Position numbers and translations under genes: made by a program. From contig NZ_LFBV01000001.1 of the NCBI RefSeq assembly GCF_001905345.1, forward strand, positions 1,499,321-1,563,320: a stretch of DNA of 64,000 nucleotides. Reading direction: 5' to 3'. This document shows, piece after piece, positions 34,867 to 43,148 of the stretch. The notes below the pieces were generated by a model. The model did not search any database, was not told the origin of the DNA, and saw only the letters and a program-made list of their open reading frames with translations. Each line of letters starts with the position of its first letter. Position 1 is the stretch's first letter. The DNA is from Streptomyces uncialis (GTDB lineage Bacteria > Actinomycetota > Actinomycetes > Streptomycetales > Streptomycetaceae).

Positions 34867-36189
34867 ATGGCCGAGACAACGGACACCCCCACCCACGCGA
34901 CGGGCACCCCCGTCCCCCCGCCCCGCAGGTCGACCTGGCGGCACATCGGACCCGGCATCGTCGTCGCCGCGACCGGAGTGGGCGCGGGCGACCTCGTGGC
35001 GACCCTCATCGCCGGAAGCAACTTCGGATACACCCTGCTCTGGGCGGCCGTCATCGGCTGTCTGGTGAAGATCTCCCTCGCCGAGGCGGCCGGACGCTGG
35101 CATCTGGCCACCGGCCGCACCCTGTTCGACGGCTGGCACAGCCTGGGCCGCTGGACCACCGTGTTCTTCGCCGTGTACGTCGTCGTCTGGGGCTTCGTGT
35201 ACGGCGCCGCCGCGATGGCGTCCAGCGCGCTCCCGTTGCAGGCGCTGTTCCCCGACGGCTGGTCCCTGCGGACCTGGGGGATCGTCTGCGGGCTGGTCGG
35301 ACTCGTATTCGTCTGGTTCAACCGGTACGCGGTGTTCGAGAAGGTGATGACCCTGCTGGTGGGGGTCATGTTCGTGGTGACGGTCTATCTGGCCGTCCGG
35401 GTCACCCCCAACCTCGGGGACGCGGTGGCGGGACTGCTGCCCGTCCTGCCCGACGAGAAGGACTCGGTGCTCAACACCCTCGGACTGATCGGCGGGGTCG
35501 GCGGCACCATCACGCTCGCCGCGTACGGCTACTGGGTCAACGCCAAGGGCTGGACCGGACCGGGCTGGATGAAGGTGATGCGCCTGGACAACCGGGTGGC
35601 CTACGCGACCACGGGTGTCTTCGTCGTGGCGATGCTGCTGGTCGGCGCGGAACTGCTGCACTCGTCGCAGATCGCGATCTCCAGCGGTGACCGGGGGCTG
35701 CTGGACCTGTCCCGGGTGCTGGAGTCGGAGTACGGGACCGTCACCGCGAAGCTGTTCCTGATCGGCTTCTTCGCCACGTCGTTCACCTCGCTGATCGGGG
35801 TGTGGCACGGGGTGAGCCTGATGTTCGCCGACTTCGTGGCCCGGCTGCGCGGCCCGTCGGCGGACACCACGACCGGCGCGGAGGTGGCGTCCGGCAGGCG
35901 CGAGCGGTCCTGGGCCTTCCGCGCCTACCTGCTGTGGCTGACGTTCCCCCCGATGGTCCTGCTCTTCCAGGACCAGCCGTTCCGGCTCGTCATCGTGTAC
36001 GGGGTGCTGGGCGCCGCGTTCATGCCGTTCCTCGCGCTCACCCTGGTCTGGCTGCTCAACTCCTCGCGCACCCCGCGCGAGTGGCGCAACGGCCCGCTCA
36101 GCAACACCATGCTCGCCGGGGCGGGCCTGCTGTTCGTGGTGCTCTGCGTCAAGCAGGTGTGGGACCAGCCCTGGTCGGAGTTCTTCTGA
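34867..36189 (+). CDS. Nramp-family transporter with altered metal-site motifs
   Basis: A 440-residue membrane protein with about 11 segments and the Nramp/LeuT-like layout (RHIGPGIVVAATGVG at TM1, AGSNFGYTLLWAAV after it). Canonical Nramp proteins bind Mn/Fe through DPGN in TM1 and MPH in TM6. Here TM1 reads GAGD at the DPGN position, and the TM6 region is GGTITLAAYGYWV without MPH. So it may carry another ion or work differently. The ATG at 34867 is chosen for the normal N-terminus. Two strong hairpins follow. It is a single gene. Confidence 0.8.
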   Translation: MAETTDTPTHATGTPVPPPRRSTWRHIGPGIVVAATGVGAGDLVATLIAGSNFGYTLLWAAVIGCLVKISLAEAAGRWHLATGRTLFDGWHSLGRWTTVFFAVYVVVWGFVYGAAAMASSALPLQALFPDGWSLRTWGIVCGLVGLVFVWFNRYAVFEKVMTLLVGVMFVVTVYLAVRVTPNLGDAVAGLLPVLPDEKDSVLNTLGLIGGVGGTITLAAYGYWVNAKGWTGPGWMKVMRLDNRVAYATTGVFVVAMLLVGAELLHSSQIAISSGDRGLLDLSRVLESEYGTVTAKLFLIGFFATSFTSLIGVWHGVSLMFADFVARLRGPSADTTTGAEVASGRRERSWAFRAYLLWLTFPPMVLLFQDQPFRLVIVYGVLGAAFMPFLALTLVWLLNSSRTPREWRNGPLSNTMLAGAGLLFVVLCVKQVWDQPWSEFF

Positions 36190-36215
36190 CCGGAACCCCT
36201 GTGACGGATACGGCT

Positions 36216-36281
36216 GTGACGGACGCGGTCCGCCGCGTCCGTCACATGCGACAGCGCCGCCGGGGGGCCGGCGGCGCTGTC
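36216..36281 (+). terminator. Tandem terminators of the Nramp-like gene
   Basis: Two perfect stems in series: GTGACGGACGCGG with its complement (36216-36245, 4-base loop), and GACAGCGCCGCCGG with its complement (36250-36281, GGGG loop). Confidence 0.8.
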
Positions 36282-36337
36282 AGGAGGTGTCGTCACCCCG
36301 TAGGGGGTACGCGGTGACGACCGTGGTGCTGGGTGCG

Positions 36338-36369
36338 GGCGGTCACCGGTGTGGGGCCCGGTGACCGCC
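36338..36369 (-). terminator. Terminator of the chitinase gene
   Basis: GGCGGTCACCGG (36338-36349) and CCGGTGACCGCC (36358-36369) form a perfect 12-bp stem, 14 bases beyond the chitinase stop. Confidence 0.75.
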
Positions 36370-36383
36370 GACGAGGAGCCCGG

Positions 36384-38126
36384 CTACGGCAGGGCGTGGA
36401 CGTGCGGGCCGACCGCGTTCGACCAGGCGTTGCCCGCCGTGGCGTCCCAGTTGGTCGACCAGGTCATCGCACCGCGCAGGGCCGGGTAGGCACGGGCGGG
36501 CTTGAACGAACCGCAGTTGGTGAGCTTGGTCAGGCAGTCGAGGGCCTGGTTGACCACCGAGGGCGAGACATAGCCGCCACCGGCCGCGCGGGTCGAGGCC
36601 GGCAGACCGAGGCCCACCTGGGACGGGTCGAGCCCGTTCTCGACCTGGATGCAGGTCAGCGCGGTGAGGAAGTCCACCGTGCCCTGGCTGTACACCTTGC
36701 CGTCGCAGCCGAGCATCGCACCGCTGTTGTAGTACTGGGTGTTGACGACGGTCAGGATGTCCTTGATGTTCAGCGCCGTCTTGAAGTACTCGGCGGTGGT
36801 CGACTGCATGTCGATCGTCTGCGGGGCCATCGTGATGACGAGCGAGGGCCCGACCTTCGCCGACAGGGAGCGCAGCGACTGCGTCATGTACGTGGCGTTG
36901 AGACCGTTCTCCAGGTCGATGTCGACACCGTCGAAGCCGTACGTCTGGATCAGCGTGTGCAGGGAGTTGGCGAAGTTCGCCGCCGAGGTGGCGTCGTTGA
37001 CCCGGACCGTGCCGAGTTCGCCGCCGACCGAGATGATGACCTTCTTGCCCGCGGCCTGCTTCGCCCGGATGTCGGCGCGGAACTGGGCGTCGGTGTAACC
37101 GCCGAGCTCGGCCGAGTTCAGGTTGAAGGTGACGGCGCCCGGGGTCGTCGTGGCGTCCGCGAAGGCCACCGCGATGATGTCGTAGTTGTTCTGGACCTGG
37201 GCGAGCGTCTGGACGGTGGCCTGGTTGTTGAAGTTCTGCCAGTAGCCCGTCACCACGTGCTTGGGGAGGTCGCCGCCGCCCCCGCCGCCGCCGGCCAGCG
37301 TGCGACCGCTGACGGACGCCGACCTGGGCGACTCACCGGCGGAGTTGGTCGCGGTCACCTGGAACGAGTACGCGGTGTCCGCGGTGAGCCCGTTGACCAC
37401 CGCCGAGGTGCCGGTGACGGCCTGGATCTTCGTACCGTCGCGGTAGACGTTGTAGCCCGCCGCGTTGGTGACGGGGTTCCAGCGCAGGTCCAGCGAGTTC
37501 TTGGTGGGGCCGCCGACCGCGAGGCCCGCCGGGGCCACCGGGATCGTCTCCTCCTGGCCGCCCCCGCCGCCGTCCGGGCCGAAGACCGCGACATCGTCCA
37601 CGTGGTAGGCGGCGGAGCCGTACCAGCCGTGGGTGTAGACGGTGACGGAGGTGGTGTTGGCGCCCGTGGTGAAGCGGGTGCTGAGCTGCTTCCAGGCCCC
37701 CGAGTCCGGGGTCCAGGTCGACACGTCGGTGGTGCCGGTGCCGGTCGCGCCGAGGTAGGCGAGTCCGCCCTGGACCCAGGCGCTCAGGGTGTAGGTGGAG
37801 TTGGGCTTGACCGCGACGGCCTGGGAACAGCGCGCGTTGTCGTGCCCGGCGGGGGCCGCCTTGAGCGCGCCGGTACCGGCGCGGACCGGGGTGGTCACCG
37901 CGGAGCCGGTGGCGGACGAGCAGGTCCAGTTGGCCAGGCCCGACTCGAAACCGGCGTTCTTGGCGTTGTTGATGTCGGCGGCCGCGGCGTCGGTCGCGAG
38001 ACCGGTGACGGTCAGGGCTGATGCGGCGAGCACCGCGGACAGGGCGCCGGCCCAGGTCCTGCTGGTGCCACGGAAGGATCGTCTGACGCTGCCCGCGGGC
38101 GCGGGACGTGCGGATCGGCGGTCCAC
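36384..38126 (-). CDS. Secreted GH18 chitinase with CBM and Fn3 domains
   Basis: A 580-residue exported chitinase. The GTG at 38124-38126 follows GGAGG at ideal spacing and opens a basic start and hydrophobic signal (LSAVLAASALTVTGLATDAAAA). Residues about 52-180 form a carbohydrate-binding jelly roll (NAGFESGLANWTC), about 195-280 an Fn3 domain, then a Gly linker and the GH18 barrel. The catalytic motif is FDGVDIDLENG with the acid Glu406; QYYNSG and MTWSTNWD complete the site. It hydrolyses chitin to oligosaccharides. A DasR-like site overlaps its promoter, so GlcNAc control is expected. From memory it resembles S. coelicolor ChiA. Confidence 0.93.
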   Translation of the reverse strand: MDRRSARPAPAGSVRRSFRGTSRTWAGALSAVLAASALTVTGLATDAAAADINNAKNAGFESGLANWTCSSATGSAVTTPVRAGTGALKAAPAGHDNARCSQAVAVKPNSTYTLSAWVQGGLAYLGATGTGTTDVSTWTPDSGAWKQLSTRFTTGANTTSVTVYTHGWYGSAAYHVDDVAVFGPDGGGGGQEETIPVAPAGLAVGGPTKNSLDLRWNPVTNAAGYNVYRDGTKIQAVTGTSAVVNGLTADTAYSFQVTATNSAGESPRSASVSGRTLAGGGGGGGDLPKHVVTGYWQNFNNQATVQTLAQVQNNYDIIAVAFADATTTPGAVTFNLNSAELGGYTDAQFRADIRAKQAAGKKVIISVGGELGTVRVNDATSAANFANSLHTLIQTYGFDGVDIDLENGLNATYMTQSLRSLSAKVGPSLVITMAPQTIDMQSTTAEYFKTALNIKDILTVVNTQYYNSGAMLGCDGKVYSQGTVDFLTALTCIQVENGLDPSQVGLGLPASTRAAGGGYVSPSVVNQALDCLTKLTNCGSFKPARAYPALRGAMTWSTNWDATAGNAWSNAVGPHVHALP

Positions 38127-38477
38127 TTGCTGCCTCCGGTGGGGGTGATGGAGCAACGAGTAAGCGGGATCTGTCCGGGCGGCGTGGGAGGCCGTCCGGG
38201 GTGGTGCGGCGCTCGGACCGGCTCCGTGACGCGGGGGTCGGGCTGGGAACCTGACGGGGTGGTGCCGGGCGGTGCCTGTGGTCGTACCCGGGTGGAGTCC
38301 GGGGTGCTGCGGCTGTGGGGGGCGGTGGTGTCTGCTGGGCTCGGCGGGGCTTGCGGCTGGGCTGTCGGCGGAGCTTTCGGCGGAGCGTTCGGCGGGGCTG
38401 AGCACGACGGGGGCCGGGCGTCGTGGGGGACGTCCGGAGAATTGGCGCATTCGGTACGGTGCCCCCCGTCACCATCC

Positions 38478-38506
38478 AAGTTGGTCCAGACCAATTGGGT
38501 TGTCAA
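38478..38506 (-). promoter_or_regulatory. Chitinase promoter with DasR-responsive element
   Basis: TTGGTCCAGACCAA (38481-38494) has perfect 6-bp arms around a CA centre and matches the known dre sequence (TGGTCTAGACCA core). On the minus strand TTGACA (38501-38506) and CAACTT (38478-38483) are 17 bases apart, placing the dre between -35 and -10, the usual site for repression by DasR. Confidence 0.7.
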
Positions 38507-38595
38507 GACCTCTGACAGCACCCGGCGCCACGCCAGAATGACTCAATACCCCTGCTGAGCACGGCAATCGGGGAATCCTTCGGTCCGACTTCAGG

Positions 38596-38617
38596 CACTC
38601 TTAGGGCTCTCTTAGGG
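38596..38617. promoter_or_regulatory. 11-bp tandem repeat upstream of Tad cluster
   Basis: CACTCTTAGGG and CTCTCTTAGGG follow each other (10 of 11 identical), one helical turn apart, about 210 bases before the first Tad-cluster gene. Spacing by 11 is typical of response-regulator sites. Confidence 0.35.
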
Positions 38618-38823
38618 AAAGCCGCGGACGCCCGGCGGCCGGAACGAGGGCATCCGTTTCACCGTGCGTGGCTTCCGGACCCACAAACGGTGAGGTCAAC
38701 TGCGGAGATCGGGTGTTGAGCGGGCCACAGCGTGGATATGGTGCAGATGCAGACAGATTCAGGAAACGGCCACCCGGTGGCCGGGGCGGCCGTACGACCA
38801 GGCCGCCGGGGAGAAGCGGGGGT

Positions 38824-39858
38824 GTGCGGGTGCCGACCGCGATAGCCGTCACCAGCCCTGATCTGGTGCTGCCCGCACTGGACCGGCACACACCCTCGGC
38901 GGCCGTGCTCCAAGCCGCCGTCCGGGCCGCCGCGCGCGGGCGCGCGGGCCGCGACCGCGCGACCGGGAAAGCAGCCCGCCAGGCCGCCGCCGGACGCGCC
39001 GGGCCCCCCGGGGCGTACACCCTCGACCAGTGCCTGGCCGAGATGCACACCCTCATCGAGCACCACGGATACGTCATCGTGCTCTGCCCCGCCTCCGCCC
39101 CGCCCGCCGTCATCCGGCGCCTGCACACCGTGCGTTCGGTGCTGGAGACGGACCGCGTCGCCCTGCTCCGGCCCGATCTGCCGCCGCTCGGCCTCGCCGT
39201 CCTCGCCCTCCAGCTCCGCCAGCTGTCCATGTGCGACTTCAGCCCCGGGGTGCTCGCCTCCGCCGCCCGGCTGCTCGCCCACTACATCTACGCCGGCGCC
39301 CTGCTCGGCTCCGTGGCCCGCCTCGACCGGGTGCCCGTCGACCTCAAGGCCCACGCCAGGTCCTGGGTCCCCGGCTCCCAGTTCGCCGTCCTCGCCACCC
39401 CCCAGCCCGAACTCGTGCGGCTCGGCGACCGGAACGCCGCCGCCCCGGACACCCCGGCGCTCACCGGACCCGCCTTCGGCACCCGGCTGTTCACCGCCGC
39501 CGGAGAGCAGTTCACCCCCGACTGGGTGACCACCACCCTCGCCCCCGCCTGGCGGGTCCAGGGCGTCACCGAGACCCGGCTGCCCGACGAGTCGGCGCGC
39601 TGGTGGGCCACCGGCAAGGTCGTCGAGTTCGCCGCCGCGATCCCCGACATCTCCGTGCTCTACCAGCTCGTCTCGTCCGTCCGGCGCGAGGAGTGCCACT
39701 GGTGCGGACTCGAACTCATCGGCGACCGCTGCGGGTTCTGCTCCGCCCCGCTGGCCCCGCCACCCGAACCGGCCGCCGCCCTGGCCGCCCCCGTCCGCGC
39801 GGCCCCCGCGCTGGACCCGGCGGACCCCCGGCGGGCCCTGCCCGCGGCCGGCCGGTGA
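38824..39858 (+). CDS. Tad-cluster protein with C-terminal zinc ribbon
   Basis: A 344-residue protein of unknown role, first gene of the Tad cluster. After a short Ala/Arg-rich helix it has a domain with LDQCLAEMHTLIEHHGYVIVLC and LAVLALQLRQLSMCDFSPGVLASAARLLAHYIYAGALLG, then a beta-rich part (RLFTAAGEQFTPDWVTTTLAPAW-like). Near residues 291-306 lies CHWC-x8-CGFC, a zinc ribbon, followed by an Ala/Pro tail. The GTG at 38824 is preferred; GTG at 38830 is possible. No signal peptide is seen. Its conserved place next to cpaB suggests an assembly or regulatory part. Confidence 0.6.
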   Translation: MRVPTAIAVTSPDLVLPALDRHTPSAAVLQAAVRAAARGRAGRDRATGKAARQAAAGRAGPPGAYTLDQCLAEMHTLIEHHGYVIVLCPASAPPAVIRRLHTVRSVLETDRVALLRPDLPPLGLAVLALQLRQLSMCDFSPGVLASAARLLAHYIYAGALLGSVARLDRVPVDLKAHARSWVPGSQFAVLATPQPELVRLGDRNAAAPDTPALTGPAFGTRLFTAAGEQFTPDWVTTTLAPAWRVQGVTETRLPDESARWWATGKVVEFAAAIPDISVLYQLVSSVRREECHWCGLELIGDRCGFCSAPLAPPPEPAAALAAPVRAAPALDPADPRRALPAAGR

Positions 39859-39988
39859 CCACCCGGCCCCCGGCCCCCGCCCAGGCGGCCCCCCGGGGCG
39901 CCCGGCCCGTCCCGGCCCCGCGCCCCGGCCGCCCACAGCGCCACCGCCCCGCCCATACGCCCACGTTCACGATCGAGGTAGTCCGGCC

Positions 39989-40696
39989 ATGAACTCACGC
40001 CAGCGCCGTGGCGTCATCCTGCTGGTCCTCTCGGTACTGTGCGCCGTCGGCGCCTTCGCCGGGGTCCTGTCGGTGATCCGCGACGTGAACTCCAAGGTCG
40101 GACCCGAGGTCACCGCCTACCGCCTCAAACAGGACATCGACCCCTACAAGGCCCTGTCCACCGGGCAGTTCGAGAAGATCAGCATGCCCGAGCGCTGGCT
40201 CTCCGGGAACGCCGTCACCGACCTCGCCGCCATCCGCGGCAAGATCGCCGTCACCCGGCTGGAGCGCGGCTCACTGCTCCAGTCCGACATGATCGTCGAA
40301 CGCCCCGAACTCAACCCCGGCCAGCAGGAGATCGCCATCATGATCGACGCGGCCACCGGGGTGGCGGGGAAGATCCACCCCGGCGCCTCCGTCAACATCT
40401 ACGCCACCTTCGAGGGCGAGGACGGCAAGACCAAGTCCGAGTCCCGCGTCATCGTCGCGGGCGCCGAGGTGATCGACGTCGGCAAGCTCACCGCCCTCGA
40501 ACCGGACCGCCGCGACCGCAGCCGCCGCTCCGACGAGGCCGTCCCCATCACCTTCGCCCTCGGCACCGCCGACGCCCAGCGCGTCGCCTACGCCGAGTCC
40601 TTCGCCACCCATGTCCGGCTCGCCCTCGTCGCCCCCGGCGGCGCGGCGGACGTACCGCCCGGCGACCGCAAGTACACCCTCGACGAGGACCGGTAG
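39989..40696 (+). CDS. CpaB/RcpC pilus assembly protein
   Basis: A 235-residue protein with one N-terminal membrane segment (VILLVLSVLCAVGAFAGVLSVI) and an SAF-like domain (AYRLKQDIDPYKALSTGQFE, then LERGSLLQSDMI), then a second CpaB part (IMIDAATGVAGKIHPGASVNIYATF). In Tad systems CpaB/RcpC sits at the periplasmic or outer face and guides the pilus. In this Gram-positive setting it would stand on the outer face of the membrane. The gene lies 10 bases upstream of the CpaE-TadE fusion gene, in the same operon. Confidence 0.85.
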   Translation: MNSRQRRGVILLVLSVLCAVGAFAGVLSVIRDVNSKVGPEVTAYRLKQDIDPYKALSTGQFEKISMPERWLSGNAVTDLAAIRGKIAVTRLERGSLLQSDMIVERPELNPGQQEIAIMIDAATGVAGKIHPGASVNIYATFEGEDGKTKSESRVIVAGAEVIDVGKLTALEPDRRDRSRRSDEAVPITFALGTADAQRVAYAESFATHVRLALVAPGGAADVPPGDRKYTLDEDR

Positions 40697-40706
40697 GAGC
40701 GTCGCG

Positions 40707-42332
40707 ATGAGCGTCCGTGTGCTGCCCGCCGTGGGGGATCTCGAATCCGCCCGCGCACTGTCGACCCTGCTCGGTCAGCTCCCCGACGCCGACCCCGCGC
40801 TGCCCGTCGCCGACACCACCACCCTGCTGGACACCCTGGCCCGGCTCGCCGCCGAGTCCCTGGACGAACTCCCCGAGGTCGTCCTCGTCCATGAACGCAT
40901 CGGGCCCGCCCCGGTGCCCGAGCTGATCCGCGAGATCGTCCAGCGGTTCCCCTCCGTCGGCGTCCTGCTCATCTCCGCCGACACCTCCACCGATGTCCTC
41001 ACCGCCGCCATGGACTCCGGCGTACGCGGCATCGTCGGACTCCCGCTCGGCTACGAGGCCCTCGCCGAACGCGTCCACGCCGCCGCGACCTGGGCCACCG
41101 GGATGCGCCGCCACCTCGGCAGCGGCGGCGACACCCTGACCGCCGCCGGACCCGGCGGCACCCTCGTCACCGTCACCGGCGCCAAGGGCGGCGTCGGCAC
41201 CACCCTCACCGCCGTCCAGCTCGCCCTCGCCGCCCGCGCCGGGGGCCGCACCGTCGCCCTCGTCGACCTCGACCTCCAGTCCGGGGACGTCGCCTCCTAC
41301 CTCGACGTCCAGTTCCGCCGCTCCATCGCGGACCTCGCCGCCGTCGGCGACATCAACGCCCGCGTCCTCCAGGAAGCCGTCTTCACCCACGAGAGCGGCG
41401 TCGGCCTCCTGCTCGCCCCCGCCGAGGGCGAACGCGGCGAGGAGGTCACCGACCGCCTCGCCCGCCAGGTCATCGGCGCGCTGCGCTCCCGCTACGAGAT
41501 CGTCGTCGTCGACTGCGGCACCCAGATGAGCGCCGCCGGCGCCGCCGCCGTCGAACTCTCCGACCATGCCCTGCTCCTCGTCACCCCCGACGTCATCGCC
41601 GTCCGCGCCGCCAAACGCATGGTCCGGCTCTGGGACCGGCTCCAGATCCGCAAGGCCGAGGAGACCGTCACCGTCCTCAACCGGCACGCCCGCGGTACGG
41701 AGATCCAGGCGTCCCTCGTGGAACGCGTCACCGGCACCCGGGTCGCCCGCACCAGCGTGCCCGCCCACTTCAAGGAACTCCACGCCGTCGTGGACGCGGG
41801 CCGGGTCCAGGACCTCGACCACAAGTCCACCGTCAAGCAGGCCATCTGGGCCCTCGGCGCGGAACTCGGCCTCGTCGCCGCGCCCACCGACCCGGCGGCC
41901 CGCAAACGCCGTACCGGCGACCGGGGTGCCCTCGCGCTGCGGCGCCGCGGCGGGGACGACCGGGGCGCGGTCACCCTCGAATTCGCCGGGATGTTCCCGC
42001 TGCTGCTCGCGGTGGTCGCGGTGCTGTGGCAGTGCGCGCTGTACGGGTACACCTTCTCGCTGGCCGGGAACGCGGCGGACGAGGGCGCGCGGGCCGCGAC
42101 GGCCGCCGCCGCCTTCGGGGACGGCGGCGGCGCCGCGTGCGAGGCCGCCGCGCGGCGGCATCTGCCCGCCGCGTGGGACGGGGCCGCCGTGTCGTGCGCC
42201 CGGGACGGGCTCGTGTGGCGGGCCAGTGTGAGCGCGGAGGTGCCCGTGTTCTTCCCGGGGGTCACCACGGGGTGGAGTGTGGACGCGAGTGCCGGGGCGG
42301 CGGTCGAGGGTGACGACGGGGGTGCGTCGTGA
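40707..42332 (+). CDS. CpaE-like ATPase fused to a TadE pseudopilin
   Basis: A 541-residue protein. Residues 1-125 resemble a receiver-like CpaE front (VVLVHERIG, VGVLLISADTSTDVLTAAMDSGVRGIVGLP). A MinD-type ATPase follows, with the deviant Walker A TGAKGGVGTTLT at about 157-168 and VDLDLQSGD. From residue 415 a TadE-like pseudopilin begins: DRGAVTLEFAG and a membrane helix (LLAVVAVLWQCALYGY). Gly420 before Ala421, with Glu at +5, is the standard prepilin-peptidase site. CpaE normally places Tad pili in the cell; TadE is a minor pilin. The ATG at 40707 follows AGGAG. The next gene overlaps by four bases (GTGA). Confidence 0.85.
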   Translation: MSVRVLPAVGDLESARALSTLLGQLPDADPALPVADTTTLLDTLARLAAESLDELPEVVLVHERIGPAPVPELIREIVQRFPSVGVLLISADTSTDVLTAAMDSGVRGIVGLPLGYEALAERVHAAATWATGMRRHLGSGGDTLTAAGPGGTLVTVTGAKGGVGTTLTAVQLALAARAGGRTVALVDLDLQSGDVASYLDVQFRRSIADLAAVGDINARVLQEAVFTHESGVGLLLAPAEGERGEEVTDRLARQVIGALRSRYEIVVVDCGTQMSAAGAAAVELSDHALLLVTPDVIAVRAAKRMVRLWDRLQIRKAEETVTVLNRHARGTEIQASLVERVTGTRVARTSVPAHFKELHAVVDAGRVQDLDHKSTVKQAIWALGAELGLVAAPTDPAARKRRTGDRGALALRRRGGDDRGAVTLEFAGMFPLLLAVVAVLWQCALYGYTFSLAGNAADEGARAATAAAAFGDGGGAACEAAARRHLPAAWDGAAVSCARDGLVWRASVSAEVPVFFPGVTTGWSVDASAGAAVEGDDGGAS

Positions 42333-43087
42333 GGAGGCCGGGGGGTTCCCGGTCCGCCCGGTTCCGCCAGATCCCTGGGGTTCCCAGGGTTCCCGGAGTT
42401 CCCAGGGTTCCTGGGGTCGCCCGGTTCCGCGGACCCCTGGCGGGGAGCTCGCGTCGTCGTCCGTCCGGGGGTCGCGGGGCGGGTGCGGGTCGCGCTGGTG
42501 CGGCTGGGCGCCGGTTTCCGGGTGACCGGTCGTTCGTGGGTTCGCGCAGTTCCCCGCGCCCCTTTCGGGGCCTGTTGCGGCGTTGTGGGTGGGGTGCGGG
42601 TCGCGCTGGTGTGGCTCGGGCCGGGTTCTCGGGTGGCCGGTCGCCGGTGGTTCCGCGCAGTTCCCCGCGCCCCCTTCGGGGCCCTTCGGGTCGGCGGCGG
42701 TCTTCTGCGGGGCCGGGGCCGGGCGGGCGTACCGCCGGGTTCCGGGGGCGTCGGGGCGACCGGGGGGTCAGCACGCTGGAGTTCGCCGGGTTCCTGCCGG
42801 TGCTGCTGCTGGTGGGGCTCGCGGCGATCCAGCTCGGGCTCATCGGGTACTCCGCGAGCCAGGCGGGCTCCGCGGCCCGTGCCGCGGCCCGGGTCACCGC
42901 CCAGGGCGGCCCCGGGGAGGCCGCCGGGCTCGCCGCGATGGACAGCGGACTCGACGCGACGGTGACCACCTCCGAGGGGCCCGAACTGTCCCGCGCGACC
43001 GTCACCGTGAACGTTCCCCTCCTCGTCCCGTTCCTCGGCTCCGGCATGGAGGTCCGCCGGGAGGTCACCATGCCCACCGACGAGTGA
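42329..43087 (+). CDS. TadE-like pseudopilin with expanded N-terminus
   Basis: A 252-residue reading frame. The conserved part starts at about residue 144: DRGVSTLEFAGFLPVLLLV with Gly146 and Glu151 (prepilin cleavage site, E at +5), followed by a membrane helix and a small beta-rich domain. The GTG at 42329 overlaps the upstream stop (GTGA), so this start is likely ancestral. The first 143 codons are Arg/Gly/Ser-rich, include a short TTCCCAGGG-type tandem and two units of the genome repeat, and do not look like a leader peptide. A later start near 42700 would be the alternative. Confidence 0.65.
   Translation: MRRPGGSRSARFRQIPGVPRVPGVPRVPGVARFRGPLAGSSRRRPSGGRGAGAGRAGAAGRRFPGDRSFVGSRSSPRPFRGLLRRCGWGAGRAGVARAGFSGGRSPVVPRSSPRPLRGPSGRRRSSAGPGPGGRTAGFRGRRGDRGVSTLEFAGFLPVLLLVGLAAIQLGLIGYSASQAGSAARAAARVTAQGGPGEAAGLAAMDSGLDATVTTSEGPELSRATVTVNVPLLVPFLGSGMEVRREVTMPTDE
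42541..42682 (-). repeat. Two genome-repeat units inside the TadE frame
   Basis: GCGCAGTTCCCCGCGCCCC occurs at about 42544 and 42656, each followed by a TTTCGGGG or TTCGGGG hairpin arm, 112 bases apart. These are the same unit as in the intergenic islands, but here they are in a reading frame that stays open through them. Confidence 0.8.
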
Positions 43088-43148
43088 CCCGCCGTACCCG
43101 CACCCCTGGAAGCACCCCCGGAAGTACCCCTGGAAGGAGGAAGAGGAC

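Larger units (their letters stand above)
38127..38823. other. Divergent control region between chitinase and Tad cluster
   Basis: Nearly 700 bases without a supported gene. The first 350 bases would be the chitinase leader (open frames there are Pro/Ala-rich and lack an RBS). A DasR-like operator and promoter lie at 38478-38506, and an 11-bp direct repeat at 38596-38617 lies on the Tad side. The remainder up to 38823 is presumably the Tad leader. Confidence 0.5.

Noticed and set aside
36384..38450. Chitinase start far upstream of 38126
   Set aside because: The additional residues are Pro/Ala/His/Arg-rich and would precede the signal peptide; the GTG at 38124-38126 has a good GGAGG and opens the signal peptide directly.
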